NCBI GenBank assembly: GCA_964057225.1
Contig: OZ059900.1
Location: forward strand, 1,312,501 to 1,376,500
Origin: Auanema rhodensis
Lineage: Eukaryota; Nematoda; Chromadorea; Rhabditida; Rhabditidae
Direction of reading: 5' to 3'
Length of the DNA: 64,000 bases
Numbering within the stretch: the stretch's first letter is position 1; each line of letters begins with the position of its first letter. The notes below the pieces were generated by a model, which saw nothing but the letters and a program-made list of their open reading frames with translations, had not been told where the DNA came from and ran no database searches. Both the position numbers and the translations under genes were made by a program. This document shows positions 51,241-64,000 of the stretch, piece by piece.

Positions 51241-54200
51241 GCTCAAATAGCATTACTACACTAAGTATGGTCGTTTTTATGCCTTTAACACCATATACTC
51301 ACCGATTTTTGGTACAAAATCTGTGATACTCGTAAATTTTGATCATATTCGGTGAGATTCGAGAATCAAACACACAATACACGAAATAAGTTTATTTTTA
51401 TGAGTTTGCACTGATATATATTCATTTTGATCAAAAAAGGTCGAAAATAGAAAGAATTTTTGAATTTTCCGAGTTTTGAGTCTTATTTGGCTAAATCGCT
51501 CATATATATGATCAAAAGCATAGTTTTATTGTCTATAACAACAAAAGTCATCAATTAAACGCTAGTGATGTTTAAATACTGAATTTCGCTCAAATAGCAT
51601 TACTACACTAAGTATGGTCGTTTTTATGCCTTTAACACCATATACTCACCGATTTTTGGTACAAAATCTGTAATACTCGTAAATTTTGATCATATTCGTT
51701 AAGATTTGAGAATCAAACATACAATACACAAAATCAGTCTATTTTTATGAGCTTGCACTGATATATATTCATTTTGATCAAAAAAGGTCGAAAATAGAAA
51801 GAATTTTTGAAATTTCCGAGTTTTGAGTCTAATTTGGCTAAATCGCTCATATATAAGATCAGAAGCATAGTTTTATTGTCTATGACAACAAAAATCATCA
51901 ATTAAACGCTAGTGATTTTTAAATACTGATTTTCGCTCAAATAGCATTACTACACTAAGTATGGTCGTTTTTATGCCTTTAACACCATATACTCACCGAT
52001 TTTTGGTACAAAATCTGTAATACTCGTAAATTTTGATCATATTCGGTGAGATTCGAGAATCAAACACACAATACACGAAATAAGTTTATTTTTACGAGTT
52101 TGCACTGATATTTATTCATTTTGATCAAAAAAGGTCGAAAATAGAAAGAATTTTTGAAATTTCCGAGTTTTGAGTCCAATTGGGCTAAATCGCTCATATA
52201 TATAATCAAAAGCATAGTTTTACTGTCTATGATAACAAAAGTCATCAATTAAACGCTAGTGATGTTTAAATACTGATTTTCGCTCAAATAGCATTACTAC
52301 ACTAAGTATGGTCGTTTTTATGCCTTTAACACCATATACTCACCGATTTTTGGTACAAAATCTGTAATACTCGTAAATTTTGATCATATTCGGTGAGATT
52401 CGAGAATCAAACACACAATACACGAAATAAGTTTATTTTGACGAGTTTGCACTGATATTTATTCATTTTGATCAAAAAAGGTCGAAAATAGAAAGAATTT
52501 TTGAATTTTCCGAGTTTTGAGTCCAATTGGGCTAAATCGCTCATATATATGATCAAAAGCATAGTTTTACTGTCTATGATAACAAAAGTCTTCAAATATA
52601 CACTAATAATGATTAAATCACTGAATTTCACTCAAATAGCTTTACTACACTAAGTATGATCGTTTTTATGCCTTTAACACCATATACTCACCGATTTTTG
52701 GTACAAAATCTGTGATACTCGTAAATTTTGATCATATTCGTTAAGATTTGAGTATCAAACATACAATACACAAAATCAGTCTATTTTTATGAGCTTGCAC
52801 TGATATATATTCATTTTGATCAAAAAAGGTCGAAAATAGAAAGAATTTTTGAAATTTCCGAGTTTTGAGTCTAATTTGGCTAAATCGCTCATATATAAGA
52901 TCAGAAGCATAGTTTTATTGTCTATGACAACAAAAATCATCAATTAAACGCTAGTGATATTTAAATACTGATTTTCGCTCAAATAGCATTACTACACTAA
53001 GTATGGTCGTTTTTATGCCTTTAACACCATATACTCACCGATTTTTGGTACAAAATCTGTAATACTCGTAAATTTTGATCATATTCGGTGAGATTCGAGA
53101 ATCAAACACACAATACACGAAATAAGTTTATTTTGACGAGTTTGCACTGATATTTATTCATTTTGATCAAAAAAGGTCGAAAATAGAAAGAATTTTTGAA
53201 TTTTCCGAGTTTTGAGTCCAATTGGGCTAAATCGCTCATATATATGATCAAAAGCATAGTTTTACTGTCTATGATAACAAAAGTCTTCAAATATACACTA
53301 ATAATGTGTAAATCACTGAATTTCACTCAAATAGCTTTACTACACTAAGTATGGTCGTTTTTATGCCTTTAACACCATATACTCACCGATTTTTGGTACA
53401 AAATCTGTAATACTCGTAAATTTCGATCATATTCGTTAAGATTCGAGAATCAAACACACAATACACGAAATAAGTTTATTTTTACCAGTTTGCACTGATA
53501 TTTATTCATTTTGATCAAAAAAGGTCGAAAATAGAAAGAATTTTTGAAATTTCCGAGTTTTGAGTCTAATTTGGCTAAATCGCTCATATATATGATCAGA
53601 AGCATAAGTGTATTGTCTATAACAACAAAAGTCATTAATTAAACGCTAGTGATGTTTAAATACTGAATTTCGCTCAAATAGCATTACTACACTAAGTATG
53701 GTCGTTTTTATGCCTTTAACACCATATACTCACCGATTTTTGGTACAAAATCTGTAATACTCGTAAATTTTGATCATATCCGTTAAGATTCGAGAATCAA
53801 ACACACAATACACGAAATAAGTTTATTTTTACGAGTTTGCACTGATATTTATTCATTTTGATCAAAAAAGGTCGAAAATAGAAAGAATTTTTGAATTTTC
53901 CGAGTTTTGAGTCCAATTGGGCTAAATCGCTCATATATATGATCAAAAGCATAGTTTCACTGTCTATGATAACAAAAGTCTTCAAATATACACTAGTAAT
54001 GATTAAATCACTGAATTTCACTCAAATAGCATTACTACACTAAGTATGGTCGTTTTTATGCCTTTAACACCATATACTCACCGATTTTTGGTACAAAATC
54101 TGTAATACTTGTAAATTTTGATCATATTCGTTAAGATTTGAGAATCAAACACATAATACACGAAATAAGTCTTTTTTTACAAGTTTGCACTGATATTTAT

Positions 54201-54399
54201 TCATTTTGATCAAAAAAGGTCGAAAATAGAAAGAATTTTTGAAATTTCCGAGTTTTGAGTCCAATTTGGCTAAATCGCTCATATATATGATCAAAAGCAT
54301 AGTTCTATTGTCTATAACAACAAAAGTCTTTAATTAAACGCTAGTGATGTTTTAATACTGAATTTCGCTCAAATAGCATTACTACACTAAGTATGGTCG

Positions 54400-55860
54400 T
54401 TTTTATGCCTTTAACACCATATACTCACCGATTTTTGGTACAAAATCTGTAATACTTGTAAATTTTGATCATATTCGTTAAGATTCGAAAATCAAACACA
54501 CAATACACGAAATGAGTTCATTTTTACAAGTTTGCACTGATATTTATTCATTTTGATCAAAAAAGGTCGAAAATAGAAAGAATTTTTGAAATTTCCGAGT
54601 TTTGAGTCTAATTTGGCTAAATCGCTCATATATATGATCAGAAGCATAAGTGTATTGTCTATGACAACAAAAGTCATTAATTAAACGCTAGTGATGTTTA
54701 AATACTGAATTTCGCTCAAATAGCATTACTACACTAAGTATGGTCGTTTTTATGCCTTTAACACCATATACTCACCGATTTTTGGTACAAAATCTGTAAT
54801 ACTCGTAAATTTTGATCATATTCGTTCAGATTTGAGAATCAAACATACAATACACAAGATGAATCTATTTTTATGAGCTTGCACTGATATATATTCATTT
54901 TGATCAAAAAAGGTCGAAAATAGAAAGAATTTTTGAACTTTCCGAGTTTTGAGTCTAATTTGGCTAAATCGCTCATTTATATGATCAAAAGCATAGTTTT
55001 ACTGTCTATGATAACAAAAGTCTTCAAATATACACTAATAATGTGTAAATCACTGAATTTCACTCAAATAGCTTTACTACACTAAGTATGGTCGTTTTTA
55101 TGCCTTTAACACCATATACTCACCGATTTTTGGTACAAAATCTGTAATACTCGTAAATTTCGATCATATTCGTTAAGATTCGAGAATCAAACACACAATA
55201 CACGAAATAAGTTTATTTTTACCAGTTTGCACTGATATTTATTCATTTTGATCAAAAAAGGTCGAAAATAGAAAGAATTTTTGAATTTTCCGAGTTTTGA
55301 GTCCAATTGGGCTAAATCGCTCATGTATATGATCAAAAGCATAGTTTCACTGTCTATGATAACAAAAGTCTTCAAATATACACTAGTAATGATTAAATCA
55401 CTGAATTTCACTCAAATAGCTTTACTACACTAAGTATGGTCGTTTTTATGCCTTTAACACCATATACTCACCGATTTTTGGTACAAAATCTGTAATACTC
55501 GTAAATTTTGATCATATCCGTTAAGATTCGAGAATCAAACACACAATACACGAAATAAGTTTATTTTTACGAGTTTGCACTGATATTTATTCATTTTGAT
55601 CAAAAAAGGTCGAAAATAGAAAGAATTTTTGAATTTTCCGAGTTTTGAGTCCAATTGGGCTAAATCGCTCATATATATGATCAAAAGCATAGTTTCACTG
55701 TCTATGATAACAAAAGTCTTCAAATATACACTAGTAATGATTAAATCACTGAATTTCACTCAAATAGCATTACTACACTAAGTATGGTCGTTTTTATGCC
55801 TTTAACACCATATACTCACCGATTTTTGGTACAAAATCTGTAATACTCGTAAATTTTGAT
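54400..55860 (-). repeat. 4867-bp-spaced segmental duplication, copy A
   Basis: Repeats at about 59267-60720, an offset of 4867 bp (14 monomers). Shared rare markers: AGCATAAGTGTATTG, TTCGTTCAGATTTG with ACAAGATGAATC, GAACTTTCCGAG, CTCATTTATATGATC and TTTTTACCAGTTTG. Confidence 0.8.
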
Positions 55861-56879
55861 CATATTCGTTAAGATTTGAGAATCAAACATACAATACACA
55901 AAATCAGTCTATTTTTATGAGCTTGCACTGATATATATTCATTTTGATCAAAAAAGGTCGAAAATAGAAAGAATTTTTGAAATTTCCGAGTTTTGAGTCT
56001 AATTTGGCTAAATCGCTCATATATAAGATCAGAAGCATAGTTTTATTGTCTATGACAACAAAAATCATCAATTAAACGCTAGTGATATTTAAATACTGAT
56101 TTTCGCTCAAATAGCATTACTACACTAAGTATGGTCGTTTTTATGCCTTTAACACCATGTACTCACCGATTTTTGGTACAAAATCTGTAATACTCGTAAA
56201 TTTTGATCATATTCGTTAAGATTTGAAAATCAAACACACAATAAACAAAATCAGTCTATTTTTATGAGTTTGCACTGATATATATTCATTTTGATCAAAA
56301 AAGGTCGAAAATAGAAAGAATTTTTGAATTTTCCGAGTTTTGAGTCCAATTGGGCTAAATCGCTCATATATATAATCAAAAGCATAGTTTTACTGTCTAT
56401 GATAACAAAAGTCATCAATTAAACGCTAGTGATGTTTAAATACTGATTTTCGCTCAAATAGCATTACTACACTAAGTATGGTCGTTTTTATGCCTTTAAC
56501 ACCATATACTCACCGATTTTTGGTACAAAATCTGTGATACTCGTAAATTTTGATCATATTCGGTGAGATTCGAGAATCAAACACACAATACACGAAATAA
56601 GTTTATTTTAACGAGTTTGCACTGATATTTATTCATTTTGATCAAAAAAGGTCGAAAATAGAAAGAATTTTTGAAATTTCCGAGTTTTGAGTCTAATTTG
56701 GCTAAATCGCTCATATATATGATCAAAAGCATAGTTTTATTGTCTATGACAACAAAAGTCATCAATTAAACGCTAGTGATGTTTAAATACTGAATTTCGC
56801 TCAAGTAGCATTACTACACTAAGTATGGTCGTTTTTATGCCTTTAACACCATATACTCACCGATTTTTGGTACAAAATC

Positions 56880-58580
56880 TGTAATACTCGTAAATTTTGA
56901 TCATATTCGGTGAGATTCGAGAATCAAACACACAATACACGAAATAAGTTTATTTTGACGAGTTTGCACTGATATTTATTCATTTTGATCAAAAAAGGTC
57001 GAAAATAGAAAGAATTTTTGAATTTTCCGAGTTTTGAGTCCAATTGGGCTAAATCGCTCATATATATGATCAAAAGCATAGTTTTACTGTCTATGATAAC
57101 AAAAGTCTTCAAATATACACTAATAATGATTAAATCACTGAATTTCACTCAAATAGCATTACTACACTAAGTATGGTCGTTTTTATGCCTTTAACACCAT
57201 ATACTCACCGATTTTTGGTACAAAATCTGTGATACTCGTAAATTTTGATCATATTCGGTGAGATTCGAGAATCGAACACACAATACACGAAATAAGTCTA
57301 TTTTTACGAGTTTGCACTGATATTTATTCATTTTGATCAAAAAAGGTCGAAAATAGAAAGAATTTTTGAAATTTCCGAGTTTTGAGTCTAATTTGGCTAA
57401 ATCGCTCATATATATGATCAAAAGCATAGTTTTACTGTCTATGATAACAAAAGTCTTCAAATATACACTAATAATGTGTAAATCACTGAATTTCACTCAA
57501 ATAGCTTTACTACACTAAGTATGGTCGTTTTTATGCCTTTAACACCATATACTCACCGATTTTTGGTACAAAATCTGTGATACTCGTAAATTTTGATCAT
57601 ATTCGTTAAGATTTGAGAATCAAACATACAATACACAAAATCAGTCTATTTTTATGAGCTTGCACTGATATATATTCATTTTGATCAAAAAAGGTCGAAA
57701 ATAGAAAGAATTTTTGAAATTTCCGAGTTTTGAGTCTAATTTGGCTAAATCGCTCATATATAAGATCAGAAGCATAGTTTTATTGTCTATGACAACAAAA
57801 ATCATCAATTAAACGCTAGTGATATTTAAATACTGATTTTCGCTCAAATAGCATTACTACACTAAGTATGGTCGTTTTTATGCCTTTAACACCATATACT
57901 CACCGATTTTTGGTACAAAATCTGTAATACTCGTAAATTTTGATCATATTCGGTGAGATTCGAGAATCAAACACACAATACACGAAATAAGTTTATTTTG
58001 ACGAGTTTGCACTGATATTTATTCATTTTGATCAAAAAAGGTCGAAAATAGAAAGAATTTTTGAAATTTCCGAGTTTTGAGTCTAATTTGGCTAAATCGC
58101 TCATATATATGATCAAAAGCATAGTTTTATTGTCTATAACAACAAAAGTCTTCAAATATACACTAATAATGATTAAATCACTGAATTTCACTCAAATAGC
58201 ATTACTACACTAAGTATGGTCGTTTTTATGCCTTTAACACCATATACTCACCGATTTTTGGTACAAAATCTGTGATACTCGTAAATTTTGATCATATTCG
58301 GTGAGATTCGAGAATCGAACACACAATACACGAAATAAGTCTATTTTTACGAGTTTGCACTGATATTTATTCATTTTGATCAAAAAAGGTCGAAAATAGA
58401 AAGAATTTTTGAAATTTCCGAGTTTTGAGTCTAATTTGGCTAAATCGCTCATATATATGATCAAAAGCATAGTTTTACTGTCTATGATAACAAAAGTCTT
58501 CAAATATACACTAATAATATGTAAATCACTGAATTTCACTCAAATAGCTTTACTACACTAAGTATGGTCGTTTTTATGCC
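56880..58580 (-). repeat. Second locus of the 1043-bp trimer type
   Basis: The pairs 56924/57967 and 57191/58234 are 1043 bp apart and carry the same GAATCGAACAC marker as 48.2-49.9 kb. One ATATAAGATC-type monomer (about 57540-57900) separates them. The monomer starting near 57967 is a hybrid of two types. Confidence 0.75.
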
Positions 58581-59266
58581 TTTAACACCATATACTCACC
58601 GATTTTTGGTACAAAATCTGTAATACTCGTAAATTTCGATCATATTCGTTAAGATTCTAGAATCAAACACACAATACACGAAATAAGTTTATTTTTACCA
58701 GTTTGCACTGATATTTATTCATTTTGATCAAAAAAGGTCGAAAATAGAAAGAATTTTTGAATTTTCCGAGTTTTGAGTCCAATTGGGCTAAATCGCTCAT
58801 ATATATGATCAAAAGCATAGTTTCACTGTCTATGATAACAAAAGTCTTCAAATATACACTAGTAATGATTAAATCACTGAATTTCACTCAAATAGCTTTA
58901 CTACACTAAGTATGGTCGTTTTTATGCCTTTAACACCATATACTCACCGATTTTTGGTACAAAATCTGTAATACTCGTAAATTTTGATCATATCCGTTAA
59001 GATTCGAGAATCAAACACACAATACACGAAATAAGTTTATTTTTACGAGTTTGCACTGATATTTATTCATTTTGATCAAAAAAGGTCGAAAATAGAAAGA
59101 ATTTTTGAATTTTCCGAGTTTTGAGTCCAATTGGGCTAAATCGCTCATATATATGATCAAAAGCATAGTTTCACTGTCTATGATAACAAAAGTCTTCAAA
59201 TATACACTAGTAATGATTAAATCACTGAATTTCGCTCAAATAGCATTACTACACTAAGTATGGTCG

Positions 59267-60720
59267 TTTTTATGCCTTTAACACCATATACTCACCGATT
59301 TTTGGTACAAAATCTGTAATACTTGTAAATTTTGATCATATTCGTTAAGATTCGAAAATCGAACACACAATACACGAAATAAGTTTATTTTTACAAGTTT
59401 GCACTGATATTTATTCATTTTGATCAAAAAAGGTCGAAAATAGAAAGAATTTTTGAAATTTCCGAGTTTTGAGTCTAATTTGGCTAAATCGCTCATATAT
59501 ATGATCAGAAGCATAAGTGTATTATCTATGACAACAAAAGTCATTAATTAAACGCTAGTGATGTTTAAATACTGAATTTCGCTCAAATAGCATTACTACA
59601 CTAAGTATGGTCGTTTTTATGCCTTTAACACCATATACTCACCGATTTTTGGTACAAAATCTGTAATACTCGTAAATTTTGATCATATTCGTTCAGATTT
59701 GAGAATCAAACATACAATACACAAGATGAATCTATTTTTATGAGCTTGCACTGATATATATTCATTTTGATCAAAAAAGGTCGAAAATAGAAAGAATTTT
59801 TGAACTTTCCGAGTTTTGAGTCTAATTTGGCTAAATCGCTCATTTATATGATCAAAAGCATAGTTTTACTGTCTATGATAACAAAAGTCTTCAAATATAC
59901 ACTAATAATGTGTAAATCACTGAATTTCACTCAAATAGCTTCACTACACTAAGTATGGTCGTTTTTATGCCTTTAACACCATATACTCACCGATTTTTGG
60001 TACAAAATCTGTAATACTCGTAAATTTCGATCATATTCGTTAAGATTCGAGAATCAAACACACAATACACGAAATAAGTTTATTTTTACCAGTTTGCACT
60101 GATATTTATTCATTTTGATCAAAAAAGGTCGAAAATAGAAAGAACTTTTGAATTTTCCGAGTTTTGAGTCCAATTGGGCTAAATCGCTCATATATATGAT
60201 CAAAAGCATAGTTTCACTGTCTATGATAACAAAAGTCTTCAAATATACACTAGTAATGATTAAATCACTGAATTTCACTCAAATAGCTTTACTACACTAA
60301 GTATGGTCGTTTTTATGCCTTTAACACCATATACTCACCGATTTTTGGTACAAAATCTGTAATACTCGTAAATTTTGATCATATCCGTTAAGATTCGAGA
60401 ATCAAACACACAATACACGAAATAAGTTTATTTTTACGAGTTTGCACTGATATTTATTCATTTTGATCAAAAAAGGTCGAAAATAGAAAGAATTTTTGAA
60501 TTTTCCGAGTTTTGAGTCCAATTGGGCTAAATCGCTCATATATATGATCAAAAGCATAGTTTCACTGTCTATGATAACAAAAGTCTTCAAATATACACTA
60601 GTAATGATTAAATCACTGAATTTCGCTCAAATAGCATTACTACACTAAGTATGGTCGTTTTTATGCCTTTAACACCATATACTCACCGATTTTTGGTACA
60701 AAATCTGTAATACTTGTAAA
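59267..60720 (-). repeat. 4867-bp-spaced segmental duplication, copy B
   Basis: Copy of about 54400-55860. Private changes since duplication include AGAACTTTTGAATT near 60141, GTATTATCTATG near 59518 and ATAGCTTCACTAC near 59936. Confidence 0.8.
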
Positions 60721-61665
60721 TTTTGATCATATTCGTTAAGATTTGAGAATCAAACACATAATACACGAAATAAGTCTTTTTTTACAAGTTTGCACTGATA
60801 TTTATTCATTTTGATCAAAAAAGGTCGAAAATAGAAAGAATTTTTGAAATTTCCGAGTTTTGAGTCCAATTTGGCTAAATCGCTCATATATATGATCAAA
60901 AGCATAGTTCTATTGTCTATAACAACAAAAGTCTTTAATTAAACGCTAGTGATGTTTTAATACTGAATTTCGCTCAAATAGCATTACTACACTAAGTATG
61001 GTCGTTTTTATGCCTTTAACACCATATACTCACCGATTTTTGGTACAAAATCTGTAATACTTGTAAATTTTGATCATATTCGTTAAGATTCGAAAATCAA
61101 ACACACAATACACGAAATAAGTTTATTTTTACAAGTTTGCACTGATATTTATTCATTTTGATCAAAAAAGGTCGAAAATAGAAAGAATTTTTGAAATTTC
61201 CGAGTTTTGAGTCTAATTTGGCTAAATCGCTCATATATATGATCAAAAGCATAGTTTTATTGTCTATAACAACAAAAGTCATCAATTAAACGCTAGTGAT
61301 GTTTAAATACTGAATTTCGCTCAAATAGCATTACTACACTAAGTATGGTCGTTTTTATGCCTTTAACACCATATACTCACCGATTTTTGGTACAAAATCT
61401 GTAATACTCGTAAATTTTGATCATATTTGTTAAGATTTGAGAATCAAACATACAATACACAAAATCAATCTATTTTTATGAGCTTGCACTGATATATATT
61501 CATTTTGATCAAAAAAGGTCGAAAATAGAAAGAATTTTTGAAATTTCCGAGTTTTGAGTCTAATTTGGCTAAATCGCTCATATATAAGATCAGAAGCATA
61601 GTTTTATTGTCTATGACAACAAAAATCATCAATTAAACGCTAGTGATATTTAAATACTGATTTTC
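60711..61665 (-). repeat. 10.4-kb-spaced segmental duplication, copy B
   Basis: Copy of 50286-51240 with the same three marker monomers in the same order. One visible difference is AGTGATATTT here versus AGTGATGTTT in copy A. Confidence 0.78.
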
Positions 61666-62459
61666 GCTCAAATAGCATTACTACACTAAGTATGGTCGTT
61701 TTTATGCCTTTAACACCATATACTCACCGATTTTTGGTACAAAATCTGTAATACTCGTAAATTTCGATCATATTCGTTAAGATTTGAAAATCAAACACAC
61801 AATAAACAAAATCAGTCTATTTTTATGAGTTTGCACTGATATATATTCATTTTGATCAAAAAAGGTCGAAAATAGAAAGAATTTTTGAATTTTCCGAGTT
61901 TTGAGTCCAATTGGGCTAAATCGCTCATATATATAATCAAAAGCATAGTTTTACTGTCTATGATAACAAAAGTCATCAATTAAACGCTAGTGATGTTTAA
62001 ATACTGATTTTCGCTCAAATAGCATTACTACACTAAGTATGGTCGTTTTTATGCCTTTAACACCATATACTCACCGATTTTTGGTACAAAATCTGTGATA
62101 CTCGTAAATTTTGATCATATTCGGTGAGATTCGAGAATCAAACACACAATACACGAAATAAATTTATTTTTATGAGTTTGCACTGATATATATTCATTTT
62201 GATCAAAAAAGGTCGAAAATAGAAAGAATTTTTGAATTTTCCGAGTTTTGAGTCTAATTTGGCTAAATCGCTCATATATATGATCAAAAGCATAGTTTTA
62301 TTGTCTATAACAACAAAAGTCATCAATTAAACGCTAGTGATGTTTAAATACTGAATTTCGCTCAAATAGCATTACTACACTAAGTATGGTCGTTTTTATG
62401 CCTTTAACACCATATACTCACCGATTTTTGGTACAAAATCTGTAATACTCGTAAATTTT

Positions 62460-64000
62460 GATCATATTCGTTAAGATTTGAGAATCAAACATACAATACA
62501 CAAAATCAGTCTATTTTTATGAGCTTGCACTGATATATATTCATTTTGATCAAAAAAGGTCGAAAATAGAAAGAATTTTTGAAATTTCCGAGTTTTGAGT
62601 CTAATTTGGCTAAATCGCTCATATATAAGATCAGAAGCATAGTTTTATTGTCTATGACAACAAAAATCATCAATTAAACGCTAGTGATATTTAAATACTG
62701 ATTTTCGCTCAAATAGCATTACTACACTAAGTATGGTCGTTTTTATGCCTTTAACACCATATACTCACCGATTTTTGGTACAAAATCTGTAATACTCGTA
62801 AATTTTGATCATATTCGTTAAGATTTGAAAATCAAACACACAATAAACAAAATCAGTCTATTTTTATGAGTTTGCACTGATATATATTCATTTTGATCAA
62901 AAAAGGTCGAAAATAGAAAGAATTTTTGAATTTTCCGAGTTTTGAGTCTAATTTGGCTAAATCGCTCATATATATGATCAAAAGCATAGTTTTATTGTCT
63001 ATAACAACAAAAGTCATCAATTAAACGCTAGTGATGTTTAAATACTGAATTTCGCTCAAATAGCATTACTACACTAAGTATGGTCGTTTTTATGCCTTTA
63101 ACACCATATACTCACCGATTTTTGGTACAAAATCTGTAATACTCGTAAATTTTGATCATATTTGTTAAGATTTGAGAATCAAACATACAATACACAAAAT
63201 CAATCTATTTTTATGAGCTTGCACTGATATATATTCATTTTGATCAAAAAAGGTCGAAAATAGAAAGAATTTTTGAAATTTCCGAGTTTTGAGTCTAATT
63301 TGGCTAAATCGCTCATATATAAGATCAGAAGCATAGTTTTATTGTCTATGACAACAAAAATCATCAATTAAACGCTAGTGATATTTAAATACTGATTTTC
63401 GCTCAAATAGCATTACTACACTAAGTATGGTCGTTTTTATGCCTTTAACACCATATACTCACCGATTTTTGGTACAAAATCTGTAATACTCGTAAATTTT
63501 GATCATATTCGTTAAGATTTGAAAATCAAACACACAATAAACAAAATCAGTCTATTTTTATGAGTTTGCACTGATATATATTCATTTTGATCAAAAAAGG
63601 TCGAAAATAGAAAGAATTTTTGAATTTTCCGAGTTTTGAGTCTAATTTGGCTAAATCGCTCATATATATGATCAAAAGCATAGTTTTATTGTCTATAACA
63701 ACAAAAGTCATCAATTAAACGCTAGTGATGTTTAAATACTGAATTTCGCTCAAATAGCATTACTACACTAAGTATGGTCGTTTTTATGCCTTTAACACCA
63801 TATACTCACCGATTTTTGGTACAAAATCTGTAATACTCGTAAATTTTGATCATATTTGTTAAGATTTGAGAATCAAACATACAATACACAAAATCAATCT
63901 ATTTTTATGAGCTTGCACTGATATATATTCATTTTGATCAAAAAAGGTCGAAAATAGAAAGAATTTTTGAAATTTCCGAGTTTTGAGTCTAATTTGGCTA
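62460..64000 (-). repeat. 695-bp dimer higher-order repeat at the right edge
   Basis: Two monomer types alternate: one with CTCATATATAAGATC and AGTGATATTT (near 62620 and 63313), and one with GATTTGAAAATC and AATAAACAAAATC (near 62822 and 63517, 695 bp apart). TTTGTTAAG with CAATCTATTT recurs at 63157 and 63851, 694 bp apart. The dimer runs off the window. Confidence 0.8.

Larger units (their letters stand above)
47831..64000 (-). repeat. Satellite array, block 4 (divergent variant set)
   Basis: About 46 monomers in minus orientation with variants rare or absent to the left. These include CTCATATATAAGATC (eight copies, the first near 51155), AGCATAAGTGTATTG (near 53602, 54643 and 59513), AGTCTTTTTTTAC (near 50350, 54173 and 60775), and AATAAACAAAATC (near 56240, 61800, 62842 and 63537). 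There are more copies with single private changes here than in blocks 1-3, and no 247-bp monomer. Duplications of 3, 14 and 2 monomers occur. The array runs off the right edge of the window. Confidence 0.9.

Noticed and set aside
1-64000. CRISPR array
   Set aside because: Unit length of 347-348 bp and similarity over the full unit, with no short repeat and unique spacer pattern and no cas genes.
1-64000. Bacterial or phage origin (GATC-rich repeats, iterons)
   Set aside because: TGATCA occurs about three times per monomer, but only as part of the repeat. There are no bacterial genes, and array size and organisation fit a eukaryotic satellite.
1-64000. Telomeric repeats or rDNA spacer
   Set aside because: No TTAGGG, TTTAGGG or TTAGG runs and no rRNA-like conserved segments were seen.
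1-64000. Naming a species from the satellite
   Set aside because: The monomer length resembles several plant and insect satellites, but I do not recognise the sequence; a database search with one monomer would be needed.

Overview
The whole window is one uninterrupted satellite DNA array. A monomer of 347-348 bp, roughly 70 percent A+T by eye, repeats head to tail about 184 times from the first base to the last. I found no unique sequence, transposon, RNA gene, CRISPR array or credible protein gene. Megabase-style satellite with higher-order repeats and orientation switches points to a eukaryotic chromosome, most likely centromeric or pericentromeric heterochromatin. I do not recognise the monomer family, so I cannot name the organism. 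Short ORFs of 61-101 codons recur once per monomer because the monomer recurs; I treat them as passengers.

Layout. (1) 1-14252: monomers on the minus strand, with a 1290-bp higher-order repeat (HOR) at about 3.1-5.9 kb and a 2779-bp octamer HOR at about 7.8-13.9 kb. (2) 14253-30655: monomers on the plus strand. Up to about 27501 this block is a near-perfect reverse complement of block 1, interrupted by whole-monomer gains and losses. (3) 30656 to about 47830: minus strand again, built from the same monomer types, with the 1290-bp HOR and a 1738-bp pentamer HOR. (4) About 47831-64000: minus strand, with a different set of monomer variants and its own 3-mer (1043 bp), 14-mer (4867 bp) and 2-mer (695 bp) duplications.

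The main structural events are two orientation switches (14250-14252, with 3 bp of microhomology, and 30655/30656, abrupt), which bound a 16.4-kb inverted block; one 101-bp internal deletion that produced a 247-bp monomer now present nine times; and nested segmental duplications that are all whole multiples of the monomer. Within the monomer, variation is uneven: a block of about 70 bp is almost invariant, while the stretch beside it differs from copy to copy. That could reflect protein binding, or only the way copies are homogenised.

All comparisons were made by eye from register arithmetic and diagnostic bases. Percent identities are therefore not given, and boundaries marked approximate may shift by tens of bases.
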